Shown here: positions 16,515 to 26,451 of the stretch, piece after piece | How positions within the stretch are numbered: position 1 is the stretch's first letter | How the letters are laid out: each line of letters starts with the position of its first letter | NCBI GenBank assembly: GCA_030646035.1 | Contig: JAUSMY010000008.1 | Coordinates: 1 to 64,000, forward strand | Length of the DNA stretch: 64,000 bases | Direction of reading: 5' to 3' | Source: Thermodesulfovibrionia bacterium | GTDB lineage: Bacteria; Nitrospirota; Thermodesulfovibrionia; UBA6902 | Notes under the pieces: generated by a model | The model's input: the letters and a program-made list of their open reading frames with translations, nothing else | Database searches by the model: none | Told to the model about the DNA's origin: nothing | Made by a program: the position numbers and the translations under genes

Positions 16515-17204
16515 ATGAAAAAGAGCAGGATACTGATAGTTGAAGATGAGAAAAAGATTGCCGAGATAGTGACCGCGTATCTGGAAAAAGACGGCTTTGA
16601 CGTGACAGTTGCGGAATCAGGGCTTAAGGCGATATCTTTACTGAAAAACGGCTATGACCTCGTTATCCTTGACCTGATGCTCCCTGATATGGAGGGTGAG
16701 GAGATATGCAAGACCATACGAAATGACTCGGATCTGCCTATCATTATGCTTACCGCAAAAAGCGAAGAGGAAGACAGGATAAAGGGGCTTGGTTTAGGCG
16801 CTGATGACTATGTTGTTAAGCCATTCAGCCCGAGGGAGTTGGTAGCAAGGGTTAAGGCTCTCCTTAGGAGGACCGGAAAGAAGAATGTTCACAAATTTAA
16901 TAACGGAAACCTTCTTATTGACTCTGAGAAACTGCAGGTGACAAAGGGCAATGCAAATGTGGTTCTCACGCCTACAGAATTCAACCTCCTCAGGTGTCTT
17001 GCGGAACGTCCTGAACAGGTATTTACACGGCTGCAGCTTGTCAATGTAATACTCGGATACGACTATGAAGGATATGACAGAACGATAGATGCGCATATCA
17101 AGAATATCCGGCACAAGATAGAGGATGACCAGAAGAACCCCTCCTACATAAAAACGGTCCATGGTGTAGGTTATAAATTTATCGGCCTGCCAGATGAGGA
17201 CTAA
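16515..17204 (+). CDS. OmpR/PhoB-family response regulator
   Basis: The protein has a receiver domain (phospho-Asp in DLVILDLMLPD, Lys in YVVKPFSPREL) and a C-terminal winged helix (about 130-228) ending VHGVGYKFIG. It is about 229 residues from the chosen ATG (MKKSRILIVEDEKK); the frame also has an ATG at 16497. Its stop overlaps the next gene, a histidine kinase, by 11 bases, so they form a translationally coupled two-component pair. Nearby exported small proteins may be its targets (inference). Confidence 0.93.
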   Translation: MKKSRILIVEDEKKIAEIVTAYLEKDGFDVTVAESGLKAISLLKNGYDLVILDLMLPDMEGEEICKTIRNDSDLPIIMLTAKSEEEDRIKGLGLGADDYVVKPFSPRELVARVKALLRRTGKKNVHKFNNGNLLIDSEKLQVTKGNANVVLTPTEFNLLRCLAERPEQVFTRLQLVNVILGYDYEGYDRTIDAHIKNIRHKIEDDQKNPSYIKTVHGVGYKFIGLPDED

Positions 17205-18570
17205 ACTTTTTCTTGCATTCACGCTCGTAATCTTTTTAGCCATTCTCTCCAATACCGTCTTCGAGAGGTTTATCATCAGTGATTTTAATAACTTCCTCAA
17301 AGGAACCGAGGAGGACAAGGTCTATTGGGTGATGTCCTCAGTTGAAGGAAGTTATATGGATAATGACTGGAATACGGCGCACCTTAGTAATTCTATCCAC
17401 TGGGGCATTATGCTGGGTTTTGAAACTTATGTGGAAGACATATCCGGCAATAGGATCATATCCTCCACAGAAGTGCTCTCTTATCTGCCGCACAATATGT
17501 CAAAGAGAATGCACTCCTTTTTTAAACTGCCGGAGGGAACAGGCGAATTCATCTGGTATCCGCTTTATGTAGATGGCAATGAAATAGGAAAGTTGTATAT
17601 AAGGCCGCTGGAAAGGGTCGGCGTGCTTCCCCATAAAGAAGAGATATTCAGGGAGAGGGGAAAGAAGTTCCTTATCCTGTCATTTTTAATTGCAGGAGTG
17701 GGAGCGTTATTCCTGTCCATACTGCTTACCATTACCCTTTCCAGGCCGATAAGGCGCTTAACAAGATCTGCTGAGGATATCGCAAAGGGTGATTTCTCTG
17801 TAAAAGCTCCATACCGGAATAAAAAAGGGCTGCTCAGATACGATGATGAGATAGACAGGCTCACCAGCACATTCAACTATATGGCAGAGGCACTGAGACG
17901 AGAAGACGCACTGAGAAAGCACCTCACATCCAACATAGCCCACGAGTTGAGAACGCCTCTCACGATAATCAAGGGGAACCTGGAAGCGATCGAAGACGGC
18001 GTGATCTCCGACCCGCGTACAGTTATCAAAAACATCAATGCCGAGATACTGAGGCTCATATCGCTTGTGGAAGGGATCAAAGATGTGACAAGCGCCGAAG
18101 CCAGCTTCTTTAAAAAGGGCGAACTTCAGGAGGTCAACCTGAAGGAGATCATCTCTTCAGTAACAGATGGAATGCGCAAGCTCATAGAAGGAAAAGGGCT
18201 TTATTTAAAGGCCGAGGGACCTTCAATGAAGGTCATGACATATCCGGACAAGTTTCATATCATATTAAAAAACCTGTTAACAAATGCGTATAAATATACT
18301 GACAAAGGCGGCATTACCATAAGCTGGGATCAGTGTAAAGAGTCAGGCAAGGCAGGCTTTTACCTTACAGTTGAAGACACCGGCAGAGGAATTTCAGCGG
18401 ATAACGCCTCAAAAGTATTTGAGAGATTTTACAAAGGCAGGGATTCAGACGGAAGCGGACTCGGGCTTGCTATTGTCAAAGAGCTTACTGAGGTTATCGG
18501 AGGCAAGATAGAGCTTCAAAGCAGTCTTGGCATGGGTTCGCAGTTTACTATAAAATTTATCGCAGGTTAG
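17194..18570 (+). CDS. sensor histidine kinase (EnvZ/BaeS-like)
   Basis: The protein has 458 residues. TM1 lies at about 4-25, then a periplasmic sensor (about 26-165) and TM2 at about 165-188. HAMP (SRPIRRLTRSAEDIAKGDFS) follows, then HisKA with the phospho-acceptor His in SNIAHELRTPLTIIKGN and HATPase_c (NLLTNAYKYTDKGG; DTGRGIS; GSGLGLAIVKEL). It is the partner of the preceding regulator. The periplasmic domain is not recognised, so the signal is unknown. The layout resembles metal/envelope-stress sensors, and the ZraP-like gene 2 kb downstream is a plausible target. Confidence 0.93.
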   Translation: MRTKLFLAFTLVIFLAILSNTVFERFIISDFNNFLKGTEEDKVYWVMSSVEGSYMDNDWNTAHLSNSIHWGIMLGFETYVEDISGNRIISSTEVLSYLPHNMSKRMHSFFKLPEGTGEFIWYPLYVDGNEIGKLYIRPLERVGVLPHKEEIFRERGKKFLILSFLIAGVGALFLSILLTITLSRPIRRLTRSAEDIAKGDFSVKAPYRNKKGLLRYDDEIDRLTSTFNYMAEALRREDALRKHLTSNIAHELRTPLTIIKGNLEAIEDGVISDPRTVIKNINAEILRLISLVEGIKDVTSAEASFFKKGELQEVNLKEIISSVTDGMRKLIEGKGLYLKAEGPSMKVMTYPDKFHIILKNLLTNAYKYTDKGGITISWDQCKESGKAGFYLTVEDTGRGISADNASKVFERFYKGRDSDGSGLGLAIVKELTEVIGGKIELQSSLGMGSQFTIKFIAG

Positions 18571-18600
18571 ATATTCATATTTTATTCACCAAGATAATAG

Positions 18601-18612
18601 TATATATATATA
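18601..18612 (+). repeat. (TA)6 tract directly before a start codon
   Basis: Six TA dinucleotides run into the ATG at 18612 and replace the usual ribosome-binding region. Confidence 0.6.
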
Positions 18613-18950
18613 TGCATCTCCCACATAAAAAAATTGTAATAGCATTTGCAGCAGCAATAATTATTTTGTCTGCCTGTTTCCCTTCTGCGTTTGCCGGGCA
18701 TGAGGGTAAAGAGGTGACGCCTTATGGTGATTCCTGTCGGTTATGCACTGAGTACGGAACATGCGATTCCCCAATGAGCAATGAAGGAGCGAATAAGGCC
18801 ATTATGGAGTATTACCATGCAAAAGGGCTTAAAGTAATGATAGAGACGAACAGGGGACGGTTCATCAAGGCAAAGATAATTAACAAAGACGATGTGGTTG
18901 ATGTAATAATCTTTGACCGCCGCACCGGCAGGGTCAGGTCTATTTATTAG
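18612..18950 (+). CDS. small exported protein with CxxC, unknown function
   Basis: The protein has 112 residues. A signal peptide (about 1-28, ending SAFAG) is followed by a cysteine cluster (SCRLCTEYGTCDSP) and a C-terminal beta-rich part ending in a repeated Arg/Gly pattern. It is not recognised as a named family. It follows the two-component pair by 41 bases and may be transcribed with it. The ATG is preceded by a (TA)6 tract rather than a Shine-Dalgarno sequence. Confidence 0.65.
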   Translation: MHLPHKKIVIAFAAAIIILSACFPSAFAGHEGKEVTPYGDSCRLCTEYGTCDSPMSNEGANKAIMEYYHAKGLKVMIETNRGRFIKAKIINKDDVVDVIIFDRRTGRVRSIY

Positions 18951-18972
18951 AGGTATGTTTCAATGATCCGGC

Positions 18973-20379
18973 CTACAAAAAATCCTTCTGTATACCTCCC
19001 AGCTCTGCAGATGGTTTTGCAAAGAGATAGCCCTGCCCGTACTCAACACCGATATCCAGCAGCATCTCGTACTCTTCCTTTGTTTCAATGCCTTCCGCAA
19101 TAAGCTGAGAGTTGATATTTTTGGCAAGATTGACGATAGCCTTGACTATCTCCTGCTTAATGTAGCTTTTATGGATAAGCCGGCTGAAAGAGATATCTAT
19201 CTTAAGAAATCCCGGATTCAGCTCCATGATCCTCTCCAGCCCGGAGTACCCGGTTCCCATGTCATCACCTGCATGGACGATCCCGAGGTCTGAATAATCC
19301 TTCATCGCCTCCCTGAAGAGCGCGTAATTATCAATTGCCAGTTTTTCACTGACTTCGAATACCACATTTTCAGGCTTCAACTTCAGGTCATCAAGAAGAT
19401 CCTTAAGATACACGCCGCGGAACTCAGGATCATGAATGGTCATGCTCAGAGTGTTAATGAATATCTTTTTGTCAGTTTCGAGATGGCGTGCGTTCTCAAG
19501 GGCTATTTTCCGGCAGAGGCTGTCAAGTTCAAAGGAGAGCCCGCATTTTGTAGCCAGGAGAAAAAGGATAAGCGGATTATGGAATTTTGAATTTTCCGGG
19601 CCCCTTGTAAGCGCTTCATAACCAAGGATATCCAGGGTTTTAAGATTTACAATAGGCTGAAAGACCGTAGACAGGTTCTTCTCAACTATTATCTTCTGAA
19701 GTTCATACCTGCCTGTATAATCCTGCTTCATTGCCGTGAACTCGCCCATCTTCTTGGCATTATTTACCAGCTGCATTATAAGGCGCATGTTGTTGACCAT
19801 AGGGTTCTGTATCTCAAGGGCATACCCGACCGTGGGTATGGAATATTCTTTAAGGTACGGAAAGAGCAGCGTAAAGACAGCCTCTTCCAGTTTTATCCTG
19901 ATCCGCTCAGCTATGTTCTCAAGATGGTATAAAAGATTGGTGCTGTCTTCCCTCGGAGAAGAGAGGAAGATCACGAAAGTATCAACATCATATATATCAA
20001 TAATGAATATGTCGGACTTGCGAAGTTCGCCTTCTCTAAGCTCTTTAAGTGTATTGGTGAGGTGATTAAAAGTGTCAAGGTAGACGTTGCTCCCGTAGAG
20101 ATGCTCTATCTTTCTAAGGTCCGGGATCTGGATCGTAATACAGGAGAGATACTTATATGAGACCAGCAGTTTCTCGATATTGTCATATTCCTTGATAACG
20201 GTAGGAAGCGACAGTTTGTTGTTAAAGTAAAAATTCTCATTTATCGAGACATTTATTTTTGAATTCTTAAAACCGCCATCATTATTACCGGACAACTCTC
20301 CACCTCCGAAGATCAATACCCAATTGAATTTCAAGGAATAGCTGATTGAGATTTTATATCTATTTAAATAATCTGTCAA
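18973..20379 (-). CDS. EAL-domain cyclic-di-GMP phosphodiesterase with degenerate GGDEF
   Basis: The protein has 468 residues. The N-terminal half (about 50-210) has GGDEF-like spacing but no GG[D/E]EF signature, so it is probably a sensory or inactive domain. The C-terminal half is an EAL domain with the key blocks intact: YEALTRG, FINTLS, DDMGTGYSGLERI, LKIDISF, AEGIET and QGYLFAKP. It is therefore likely an active c-di-GMP hydrolase in the cytosol. The start is uncertain; the first 30 residues are atypical and a later start near residue 40 is possible. Confidence 0.85.
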   Translation of the reverse strand: MTDYLNRYKISISYSLKFNWVLIFGGGELSGNNDGGFKNSKINVSINENFYFNNKLSLPTVIKEYDNIEKLLVSYKYLSCITIQIPDLRKIEHLYGSNVYLDTFNHLTNTLKELREGELRKSDIFIIDIYDVDTFVIFLSSPREDSTNLLYHLENIAERIRIKLEEAVFTLLFPYLKEYSIPTVGYALEIQNPMVNNMRLIMQLVNNAKKMGEFTAMKQDYTGRYELQKIIVEKNLSTVFQPIVNLKTLDILGYEALTRGPENSKFHNPLILFLLATKCGLSFELDSLCRKIALENARHLETDKKIFINTLSMTIHDPEFRGVYLKDLLDDLKLKPENVVFEVSEKLAIDNYALFREAMKDYSDLGIVHAGDDMGTGYSGLERIMELNPGFLKIDISFSRLIHKSYIKQEIVKAIVNLAKNINSQLIAEGIETKEEYEMLLDIGVEYGQGYLFAKPSAELGGIQKDFL

Positions 20380-20508
20380 TATAAATATTTAATATTTCCA
20401 TGCATTACATCTTCATGAATTATTCATGCTTCCTTCATCATTTCTTCAAGCTCTTAAAGTAAATTATTACCATGAAATCTTAAGAAACCAAAAATGGAGG
20501 TGAAGAGT

Positions 20509-20898
20509 ATGAAAAAAATTGTAACAGGATTGGCGCTGATAGCTTTGCTTGCCGTTGGTGCCGTAGTTTATGCCCACGGTCATGGTTCCGGGGGAGGCCA
20601 CAAGATGGGACAGGGCTTTGATGGCGGGGATATGATGGGCGCAGGATGCGGCGGCAGGCAGTGCGGGATTGACAATGAAGAAGGCCGGAAGTTCCTTGAT
20701 GAGACATATTCGCTCAGAAAGGAGATGCATGACAAGAAGTTTGAGTACCGGGAAGCGCTGCGTAATCCGGACACAACCATAGCAGCCATCACAAAACTTG
20801 AAAGAGAGATACAGAGCCTTAAAGAGAGTATCCGTGAAAAGGCGCCAAAAGATTCACAGATGAGGATGGGCAGCAGAGATGGAAGCTGCAGGCATTAA
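20509..20898 (+). CDS. ZraP/CpxP-like periplasmic metal-responsive protein
   Basis: The protein has 129 residues from the ATG at 20509, which has GGAGG nine bases upstream; the in-frame ATG at 20494 lies before that site. A signal peptide (about 1-22) ends VVYAHG. A Gly/His/Met-rich metal-binding stretch (HGHGSGGGHKMGQG) with a GCGGRQCG pair follows, then a helical domain (KFLDETYSLRKEMHDKKFEY) like Spy/CpxP/ZraP periplasmic chaperones. Probable role is metal or envelope-stress defence. A clear terminator follows. Confidence 0.75.
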   Translation: MKKIVTGLALIALLAVGAVVYAHGHGSGGGHKMGQGFDGGDMMGAGCGGRQCGIDNEEGRKFLDETYSLRKEMHDKKFEYREALRNPDTTIAAITKLEREIQSLKESIREKAPKDSQMRMGSRDGSCRH

Positions 20899-20920
20899 TT
20901 AAGCTGTGAGATATTAATCT

Positions 20921-20954
20921 TAAGGCAGTCGGAACCATCCGGCTGCCTTTTTTT
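20921..20954 (+). terminator. Rho-independent terminator after the ZraP-like gene
   Basis: AGGCAGTCGG (20923-20932) pairs with CCGGCTGCCT (20939-20948), with one G-T wobble and a 6-base loop. A run of T residues follows. Confidence 0.9.
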
Positions 20955-21049
20955 AGCATCTAAGCTGAAACAGGTATTCAAAGGTTAAATCTTTCTTTAC
21001 AAGTCTGTTATATTGACCTTGTCAGATATCTTTGTTAACATTCATACCC

Positions 21050-22393
21050 ATGAAGAAAATATTAATAACAATAACATTACTCTTCTTTTCCTTTCATTCT
21101 GCTGCTGCTGAGTTACGCGATGAAAACACCGCAAGAGTACACGAAGAAGTTCTTCAGAACGGGCTTAAGGTCTTTGCCATAAAAGACACTAACGCTCCCC
21201 TCGCCGTCTTCCAGATCTGGTATGACGCCGGTTCTATTAATGAACAGGTCGGCAAGACAGGGTTGAGCCATCTGCTGGAGCATATGATGTTCAAGGGCAC
21301 TCCCAAATACGGCGCCAAAGTATTTTCAAAAATAATACAAAGAGCAGGCGGGGTTGACAACGCCGGCACAAGCAAGGACTTTGTCTACTACTACCAGAAG
21401 CTTGCTCCTGACAGGCTTCATCTTTCCATTGAGCTTGAAGCTGACAGGATGCGGAATTTGATCATGGAGACGGATGAATTCCTTTCCGAGAGGGATGTTG
21501 TAATGGAAGAGCGGAGGATGCGCTATGATGATGACCCGCAGAACCTTGTTTATGAAGAAGTGCTGTCCGCTGCGTTCAAGAACCATCCTTACAGATGGCC
21601 GGTCATAGGCTGGATGGAGGACTTGAAGACAGTAACACGGGATGATCTCTGGGCATATTACAGAACACGTTATTCGCCTAACAATGCCTTCATAGTTGTT
21701 GCAGGCAATATTGATGTTGTGTCCATTATGGAAAAGATAAGAAAAGAATTTGGAGACATTCCGAGAGGGCCTGATATCCCGGCTATGAACATCACAGAAC
21801 CTGAGCAGAGGGGTGAAAGACGGGTTTATGTTAAAAAGGAAGCAGAGCTCCCTTATGTCATGAGCGCGTATAAAACGCCCAACATACTTAATGATGACAG
21901 CTATGCGCTTGATGTCCTTGCCGGAGTGCTTTCAGGCGGGAAGAGCGCAAGGATATACAAAAGCCTGATAGATGAACAGCGTATAGCGCTTTCGGCAGGA
22001 GCCGGCTACAGCAATCTGGATAAATTTCCTTTCCTGTTTTATCTATACGGCACTTCACTGCCAGGTAAGAAGATAGAGAATGTTGAAAATGCCTTATATG
22101 CAGAGGTCGAGAAGATAAAAGAAACGCCGCCTACAGAACTGGAAATAATGAAGGCAAAGAACCAGATCGAGTCAGATTTCATCATGAACCAGGACTCCAT
22201 ATTTTATCAGGCGATGATACTTGCTGAATTTGAAATGCTCGGAGACTGGAGATTGAAAGACAGGTATATTGAAGGGATCAGAAAAGTCAGCCCCGAAGAT
22301 GTTCAGCGGGTTGCTAAAAAATATATTGTAGAAGACCAAAGGACGGTAGGTATATTGATACCGGTAAAGAGAGAAGTGAAGAATGAGAATTGA
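21050..22393 (+). CDS. M16 family zinc protease (catalytic subunit)
   Basis: The protein has 447 residues. A signal peptide (MKKILITITLLFFSFHSAAA) precedes an M16 peptidase domain with the inverted zinc motif HLLEH (about residue 72) in GLSHLLEHMMFKGT, and a second M16_C domain. It is probably a periplasmic processing peptidase. ATG 21050 is preferred over TTG 21032 because it gives a clean signal peptide. The next gene overlaps by 11 bases and encodes a paralogue without the zinc motif, so the two probably form a heterodimer. Confidence 0.92.
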   Translation: MKKILITITLLFFSFHSAAAELRDENTARVHEEVLQNGLKVFAIKDTNAPLAVFQIWYDAGSINEQVGKTGLSHLLEHMMFKGTPKYGAKVFSKIIQRAGGVDNAGTSKDFVYYYQKLAPDRLHLSIELEADRMRNLIMETDEFLSERDVVMEERRMRYDDDPQNLVYEEVLSAAFKNHPYRWPVIGWMEDLKTVTRDDLWAYYRTRYSPNNAFIVVAGNIDVVSIMEKIRKEFGDIPRGPDIPAMNITEPEQRGERRVYVKKEAELPYVMSAYKTPNILNDDSYALDVLAGVLSGGKSARIYKSLIDEQRIALSAGAGYSNLDKFPFLFYLYGTSLPGKKIENVENALYAEVEKIKETPPTELEIMKAKNQIESDFIMNQDSIFYQAMILAEFEMLGDWRLKDRYIEGIRKVSPEDVQRVAKKYIVEDQRTVGILIPVKREVKNEN

Positions 22394-23738
22394 GAGATTG
22401 CGGAAAATAATTTTTATTACATTAATTTTGCATTTTGCATTATTGATTTTCAACCCTTCATTGTTCGCTCTTGATGTAAAGAGAAAGGTGCTTGAGAACG
22501 GCCTGACCTTGATGATCGTTGAAAGGCATAACCTCCCTGTTGTAAAGGTTTCCGTAGGAATCAGCGCAGGCAGTCTCTATGAGACTGAAGCAAAGGCAGG
22601 GCTTGCGGATCTGGTCGCGAACATGCTGAGTGAAGGGACAAAGAACAGAACCGCCCAGCAGGTCAGCGGAGAGATCGAGTTCGTAGGAGGATCGGTCGGC
22701 GCGTCAGGCGGCGAAGATTATATAACAGTCAGCCTTTCTGTTCTAAAGAAAGATCTAAACCTTGGTTTTGACCTTCTTTCAGATATTATCCTGAATCCGG
22801 TCTTTCCGGAAGATGAGCTGAAGAAGAAGATAGAGCGTACCAAGGCGGGATTAATAGCCCAGGAAGAGGATCCAGGGTTCATCGCATCAAGGGATTTCAA
22901 AAAAGCGATCTTTGGTACACATCCCTACGGCAGGCTCGTTGCCGGTTCAGCTGAGACTCTTGATAATATAACCAGAAATGATCTTATTGATTTTCACTCC
23001 GTATATTACGCCCCTAACAACGCAGTTATCGCTGTAGTAGGCGATGTTACACCTGAAGAAGCTGAATCTCTGATAAATAAATATTTTGCACAATGGAAAA
23101 ACAGGAAGATAGCCCCTCCGTCTTTACAAAATATTGTTATGCAGAGAGAACGGAAAGTTATAACCATAGACAAAGACCTCACACAGGCAACTATTATTCT
23201 CGGGCATCTGGGAGTCAGCAGGGACAATCCGGATTATTATGCTTTATCAGTCATGAACTATATCTTGGGCGGAGGCGGTTTTGGCTCAAGGCTTATGCAG
23301 AACATACGCGAAGATAAAGGCCTTGTCTATGACATTCACAGTTTCTTTGAACCTGATAAATACAGCGGCAGTTTCCAGGTCGGCCTGCAGACAAAAAATG
23401 AATCAGCCAATACGGCTATCGATGAAGTACTGAAGGAGATTAATAAGATAAGAAGCGAGCCTGTTTCTGATATGGAACTTTCTGATGCGCAGTCGTTTCT
23501 TACCGGCAGTTTTCCGATGAAGATCGAGACGAGCTCTCGCATAGCGGGTTTCCTTGTTGCCGTTGAATACTACGGCCTCGGACCTGATTATATTGATAAC
23601 TACCCTAAATTGATAAACAGTGTAACAAAAGAAGAGTTGCTGAGAGTCGCACATAAATATCTCCACCCTGAAAATTACACCCTTGTTGTAGTAGCGAAAG
23701 AGAAAGAAGCTGCAGTAAAGGAAAGATTCGAAAAATAA
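22383..23738 (+). CDS. M16 family peptidase-like protein lacking the zinc motif
   Basis: The protein has 451 residues. The signal peptide is at about 1-29 (ending LFALDV). The domain order matches the preceding gene, but HxxEH is replaced: the equivalent stretch reads GLADLVANMLSEGT. In M16B pairs the non-catalytic subunit provides the substrate-binding Arg/Tyr region, and GGGGFGSRLMQNIREDKGL matches that C-terminal signature. Translation is coupled to the catalytic subunit by an 11-base overlap. Confidence 0.9.
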   Translation: MRIERLRKIIFITLILHFALLIFNPSLFALDVKRKVLENGLTLMIVERHNLPVVKVSVGISAGSLYETEAKAGLADLVANMLSEGTKNRTAQQVSGEIEFVGGSVGASGGEDYITVSLSVLKKDLNLGFDLLSDIILNPVFPEDELKKKIERTKAGLIAQEEDPGFIASRDFKKAIFGTHPYGRLVAGSAETLDNITRNDLIDFHSVYYAPNNAVIAVVGDVTPEEAESLINKYFAQWKNRKIAPPSLQNIVMQRERKVITIDKDLTQATIILGHLGVSRDNPDYYALSVMNYILGGGGFGSRLMQNIREDKGLVYDIHSFFEPDKYSGSFQVGLQTKNESANTAIDEVLKEINKIRSEPVSDMELSDAQSFLTGSFPMKIETSSRIAGFLVAVEYYGLGPDYIDNYPKLINSVTKEELLRVAHKYLHPENYTLVVVAKEKEAAVKERFEK

Positions 23739-23876
23739 CCCCTCGCAGATAAATCCATATTATCAAAAGGTTGTAATAATAATTTGAAATATCTTGTATA
23801 TTATGATAATTATTAAGCATGAAATGTCATTTAGATAAACCACGTATTAAATACAACCGGCAAGCAGGAATTTTTC

Positions 23877-24959
23877 ATGGCTAAGATAGATAAATATTTT
23901 AAAATCGTTCTCCAGAATGAAGCCAGCGACCTGCACCTTGGTTCCGGTGCAAAGCCGACTATGAGGAAGGAAGGCGAGCTTATTGCGATAGAAGATGAAA
24001 TATTGCTCAATGACATTCTTCAGGATATGCTTTTTGAGATTATTACTGCGGGTCAAAAAGATATTTTTATCAAAAGAAAAGAGCTGGATTTTTCTTTTGA
24101 GGTGCCGTCAGGCCCAAGATTCAGGGTAAATTACTATATCGGCAACCGAGGGATTTGCGCGGCATTCAGGATCGTGCCTGTACGCATACCTTCTGTTAAA
24201 GAGCTTGGGCTTCCTGAACATATCCTAAGGTTCGCAGACATGAGCAACGGCCTTGTGCTTGTAACAGGCCCCACAGGCTGCGGTAAATCTACCACACTCG
24301 CTTCAATAATAGATCATATAAATGAGACCAGAAAAGATCATATTATTACAATTGAAGACCCTATTGAGTTCGCCTATAAAAACAAAAATTGTCTTATAAA
24401 CCAGAGGGAACTTGGCGCCCATACTAATTCTTTTGCAAATGCCTTAAGGGCATCGCTTAGGGAGGATCCTGATGTTATCCTTGTCGGCGAGATGAGAGAC
24501 CTTGAGACTATCGAGCTCGCAATAACTGCCGCAGAGACAGGGCAGCTTGTCTTTGCGACCCTGCATACGCCTTCTGCCGCGCAGAGCGTGGACAGGATCA
24601 TTGATGTATTTCCTGAAGGTAAGCAGGCACAGATACGCACAATGCTCGCAGATACGCTTAAAGGGATAGTTGCCCAGCAGCTCCTTAAGAGGGCTGATAA
24701 GACAGGAAGGATCGTTGCAGTGGAAGTGCTTTTTGTAAACTATGCGGTCTCAAACCTTATCAGGGAGGGCAAGACATATCAGATCCCTTCTGTCATGCAG
24801 ACTTCGAAGCAGGAACAAATGCAGATAATGGACGAAGAGATAATGAAGTATTTAATGCATAAAATAATCAATCCTGAAGAGGCATATCTGAAGGCAAATA
24901 ATAAGAAGCTTTTTTCTCCATACCTGACCGGCGATAGCCATAAAGGAGGCGCACAATGA
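23877..24959 (+). CDS. PilT-like type IV pilus retraction ATPase
   Basis: The protein has 360 residues. The N-terminal PAS-like domain (ASDLHLGSGAKPTMRKEGEL) is followed by Walker A GPTGCGKSTT (about 128-137), an Asp-box (EDPIEFAYKN), Walker B (DPDVILVGEMRDLET) and the His box FATLHTPSAA. This is the full PilT/PilU family pattern. It powers pilus retraction or a related machine. No other pilus gene is adjacent. It overlaps the next gene by 4 bases (ATGA). Confidence 0.9.
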   Translation: MAKIDKYFKIVLQNEASDLHLGSGAKPTMRKEGELIAIEDEILLNDILQDMLFEIITAGQKDIFIKRKELDFSFEVPSGPRFRVNYYIGNRGICAAFRIVPVRIPSVKELGLPEHILRFADMSNGLVLVTGPTGCGKSTTLASIIDHINETRKDHIITIEDPIEFAYKNKNCLINQRELGAHTNSFANALRASLREDPDVILVGEMRDLETIELAITAAETGQLVFATLHTPSAAQSVDRIIDVFPEGKQAQIRTMLADTLKGIVAQQLLKRADKTGRIVAVEVLFVNYAVSNLIREGKTYQIPSVMQTSKQEQMQIMDEEIMKYLMHKIINPEEAYLKANNKKLFSPYLTGDSHKGGAQ

Positions 24960-26422
24960 GAGAAAGAATTTTTCATAGACATAACATCCTGTTAATCACA
25001 CTATTTTTAGTTTTATTTATTTCGGTAGGCAGCAGTACGGTTGGGGCAATAAGGAATGATTCAGAGCTTAAGACAATTTCTACCGGGATTGATGATCAGG
25101 TAGGAATAGCCCTTACCGTTTATAACGTTAACCTGGGGCTTGTTAAAGATGTGAGGGAACTGACGCTGGATAGGGGGATAGGAAATCTCAGGTTTATGGA
25201 TGTGGCCTCAGGCATCATCCCGACAAGCGTATCAATAAGGTCACTGATAGACGCAAACAGCTTCAACATACTTGAACAGAATTACGAATATGACCTGCTT
25301 AATCCGCAGAAGCTTATGGATAAGTACGTCGGGAAGAAGGTGAAGCTATTCAATAAAAACCCTTATACCGAAAGGGAAGATATTGTAGATGCCACGCTTC
25401 TTTCGGATAACGGAGGGGTCATATATCAAATAGGTGATGAAATAACATTCAACTACCCTGGCAGAGTCATATTCCCTGAAGTACCTGATGACCTTATCTC
25501 AAAGCCCACACTCGTATGGATGTTTGAGAACACGCTCCCTTCAAAACAAAAGGTCGAGGCATCCTATCTTACAAACGGAATCAACTGGCGCGCTGATTAC
25601 GTGGTAACGCTTAATGATAAAGATGATATGGCTAACCTCTCAGGATGGGTGACTATAGAAAACATGAGCGGCACTACATATAAGGATGCAAAGCTGAAGC
25701 TTGTTGCAGGTGATGTGAACAGGGTAAAAGATGAACGTGAATATGATGAAAGGATGATGTATGCGGCAAAGGCTATGGTATCAGAGGAGCAGTTCAAGGA
25801 AGATGCGTTCTTTGAGTATCACATATATACACTTCAGCGAAATTCAACCATCAAGAACAACCAGACAAAACAGATAAGCCTTGTTACCGCTGATGATATT
25901 CCAGTGAAAAAAGAATTTATTTTTCAGGGAGCGGCATATTACTACCGCACACAGTATGGGCAGCCTTTATCAAACCAGAAGGTTGGAGTTTACGTTGAGA
26001 TAGCCAACATGGAAAAGCACAATCTGGGGATTCCTCTGCCTAAAGGCACGATCAGGATATATAAGAACGATAATGAAGGGAGCCTCCAGTTCGTTGGGGA
26101 GGACTCTATCGACCATACCCCGAAAGATGAGAAGATAAAGGTGAAGCTCGGAGATGCATTTGATGTTGTCGGCAGCAGGAAGCAGACAAGCTGGGAAAAG
26201 ATAGCTTATGATACTTATGAAGCCGGATATGAGATATCGCTCAGGAACCACAAGAAAGAAGATATTGTTGTAAAAGTTGTTGAGCCGGTCCAGGGTGACT
26301 GGAAGATGATAAGCTCATCCCATGATTACAATAAGACAGAAGCATTCACAGCAGAATTCAATATCCATGTTCCCAAAGATAAAGAATTTAAACTCAATTA
26401 TAAGGTAAGAATGAAGTTCTGA
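24956..26422 (+). CDS. DUF4139 domain protein, exported
   Basis: The protein has 488 residues. A signal-anchor segment (about 10-30) is followed by an N-terminal beta-rich domain and a DUF4139 region (about 195-488) with YLTNGINWRADYVVTL and TIENMSGTTYKDAKLKLVAG. The family's biochemical function is unknown; members are exported. The ATGA overlap with the PilT-like gene means the two are translated together. A perfect terminator follows. Confidence 0.85.
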   Translation: MRERIFHRHNILLITLFLVLFISVGSSTVGAIRNDSELKTISTGIDDQVGIALTVYNVNLGLVKDVRELTLDRGIGNLRFMDVASGIIPTSVSIRSLIDANSFNILEQNYEYDLLNPQKLMDKYVGKKVKLFNKNPYTEREDIVDATLLSDNGGVIYQIGDEITFNYPGRVIFPEVPDDLISKPTLVWMFENTLPSKQKVEASYLTNGINWRADYVVTLNDKDDMANLSGWVTIENMSGTTYKDAKLKLVAGDVNRVKDEREYDERMMYAAKAMVSEEQFKEDAFFEYHIYTLQRNSTIKNNQTKQISLVTADDIPVKKEFIFQGAAYYYRTQYGQPLSNQKVGVYVEIANMEKHNLGIPLPKGTIRIYKNDNEGSLQFVGEDSIDHTPKDEKIKVKLGDAFDVVGSRKQTSWEKIAYDTYEAGYEISLRNHKKEDIVVKVVEPVQGDWKMISSSHDYNKTEAFTAEFNIHVPKDKEFKLNYKVRMKF

Positions 26423-26451
26423 TAAATATTTTGCAGATATTTAGGACTGCT

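Noticed and set aside
18973-20379. Active diguanylate cyclase in the EAL protein
   Set aside because: No GG[D/E]EF signature is present in the N-terminal half; only the EAL half keeps its key residues.
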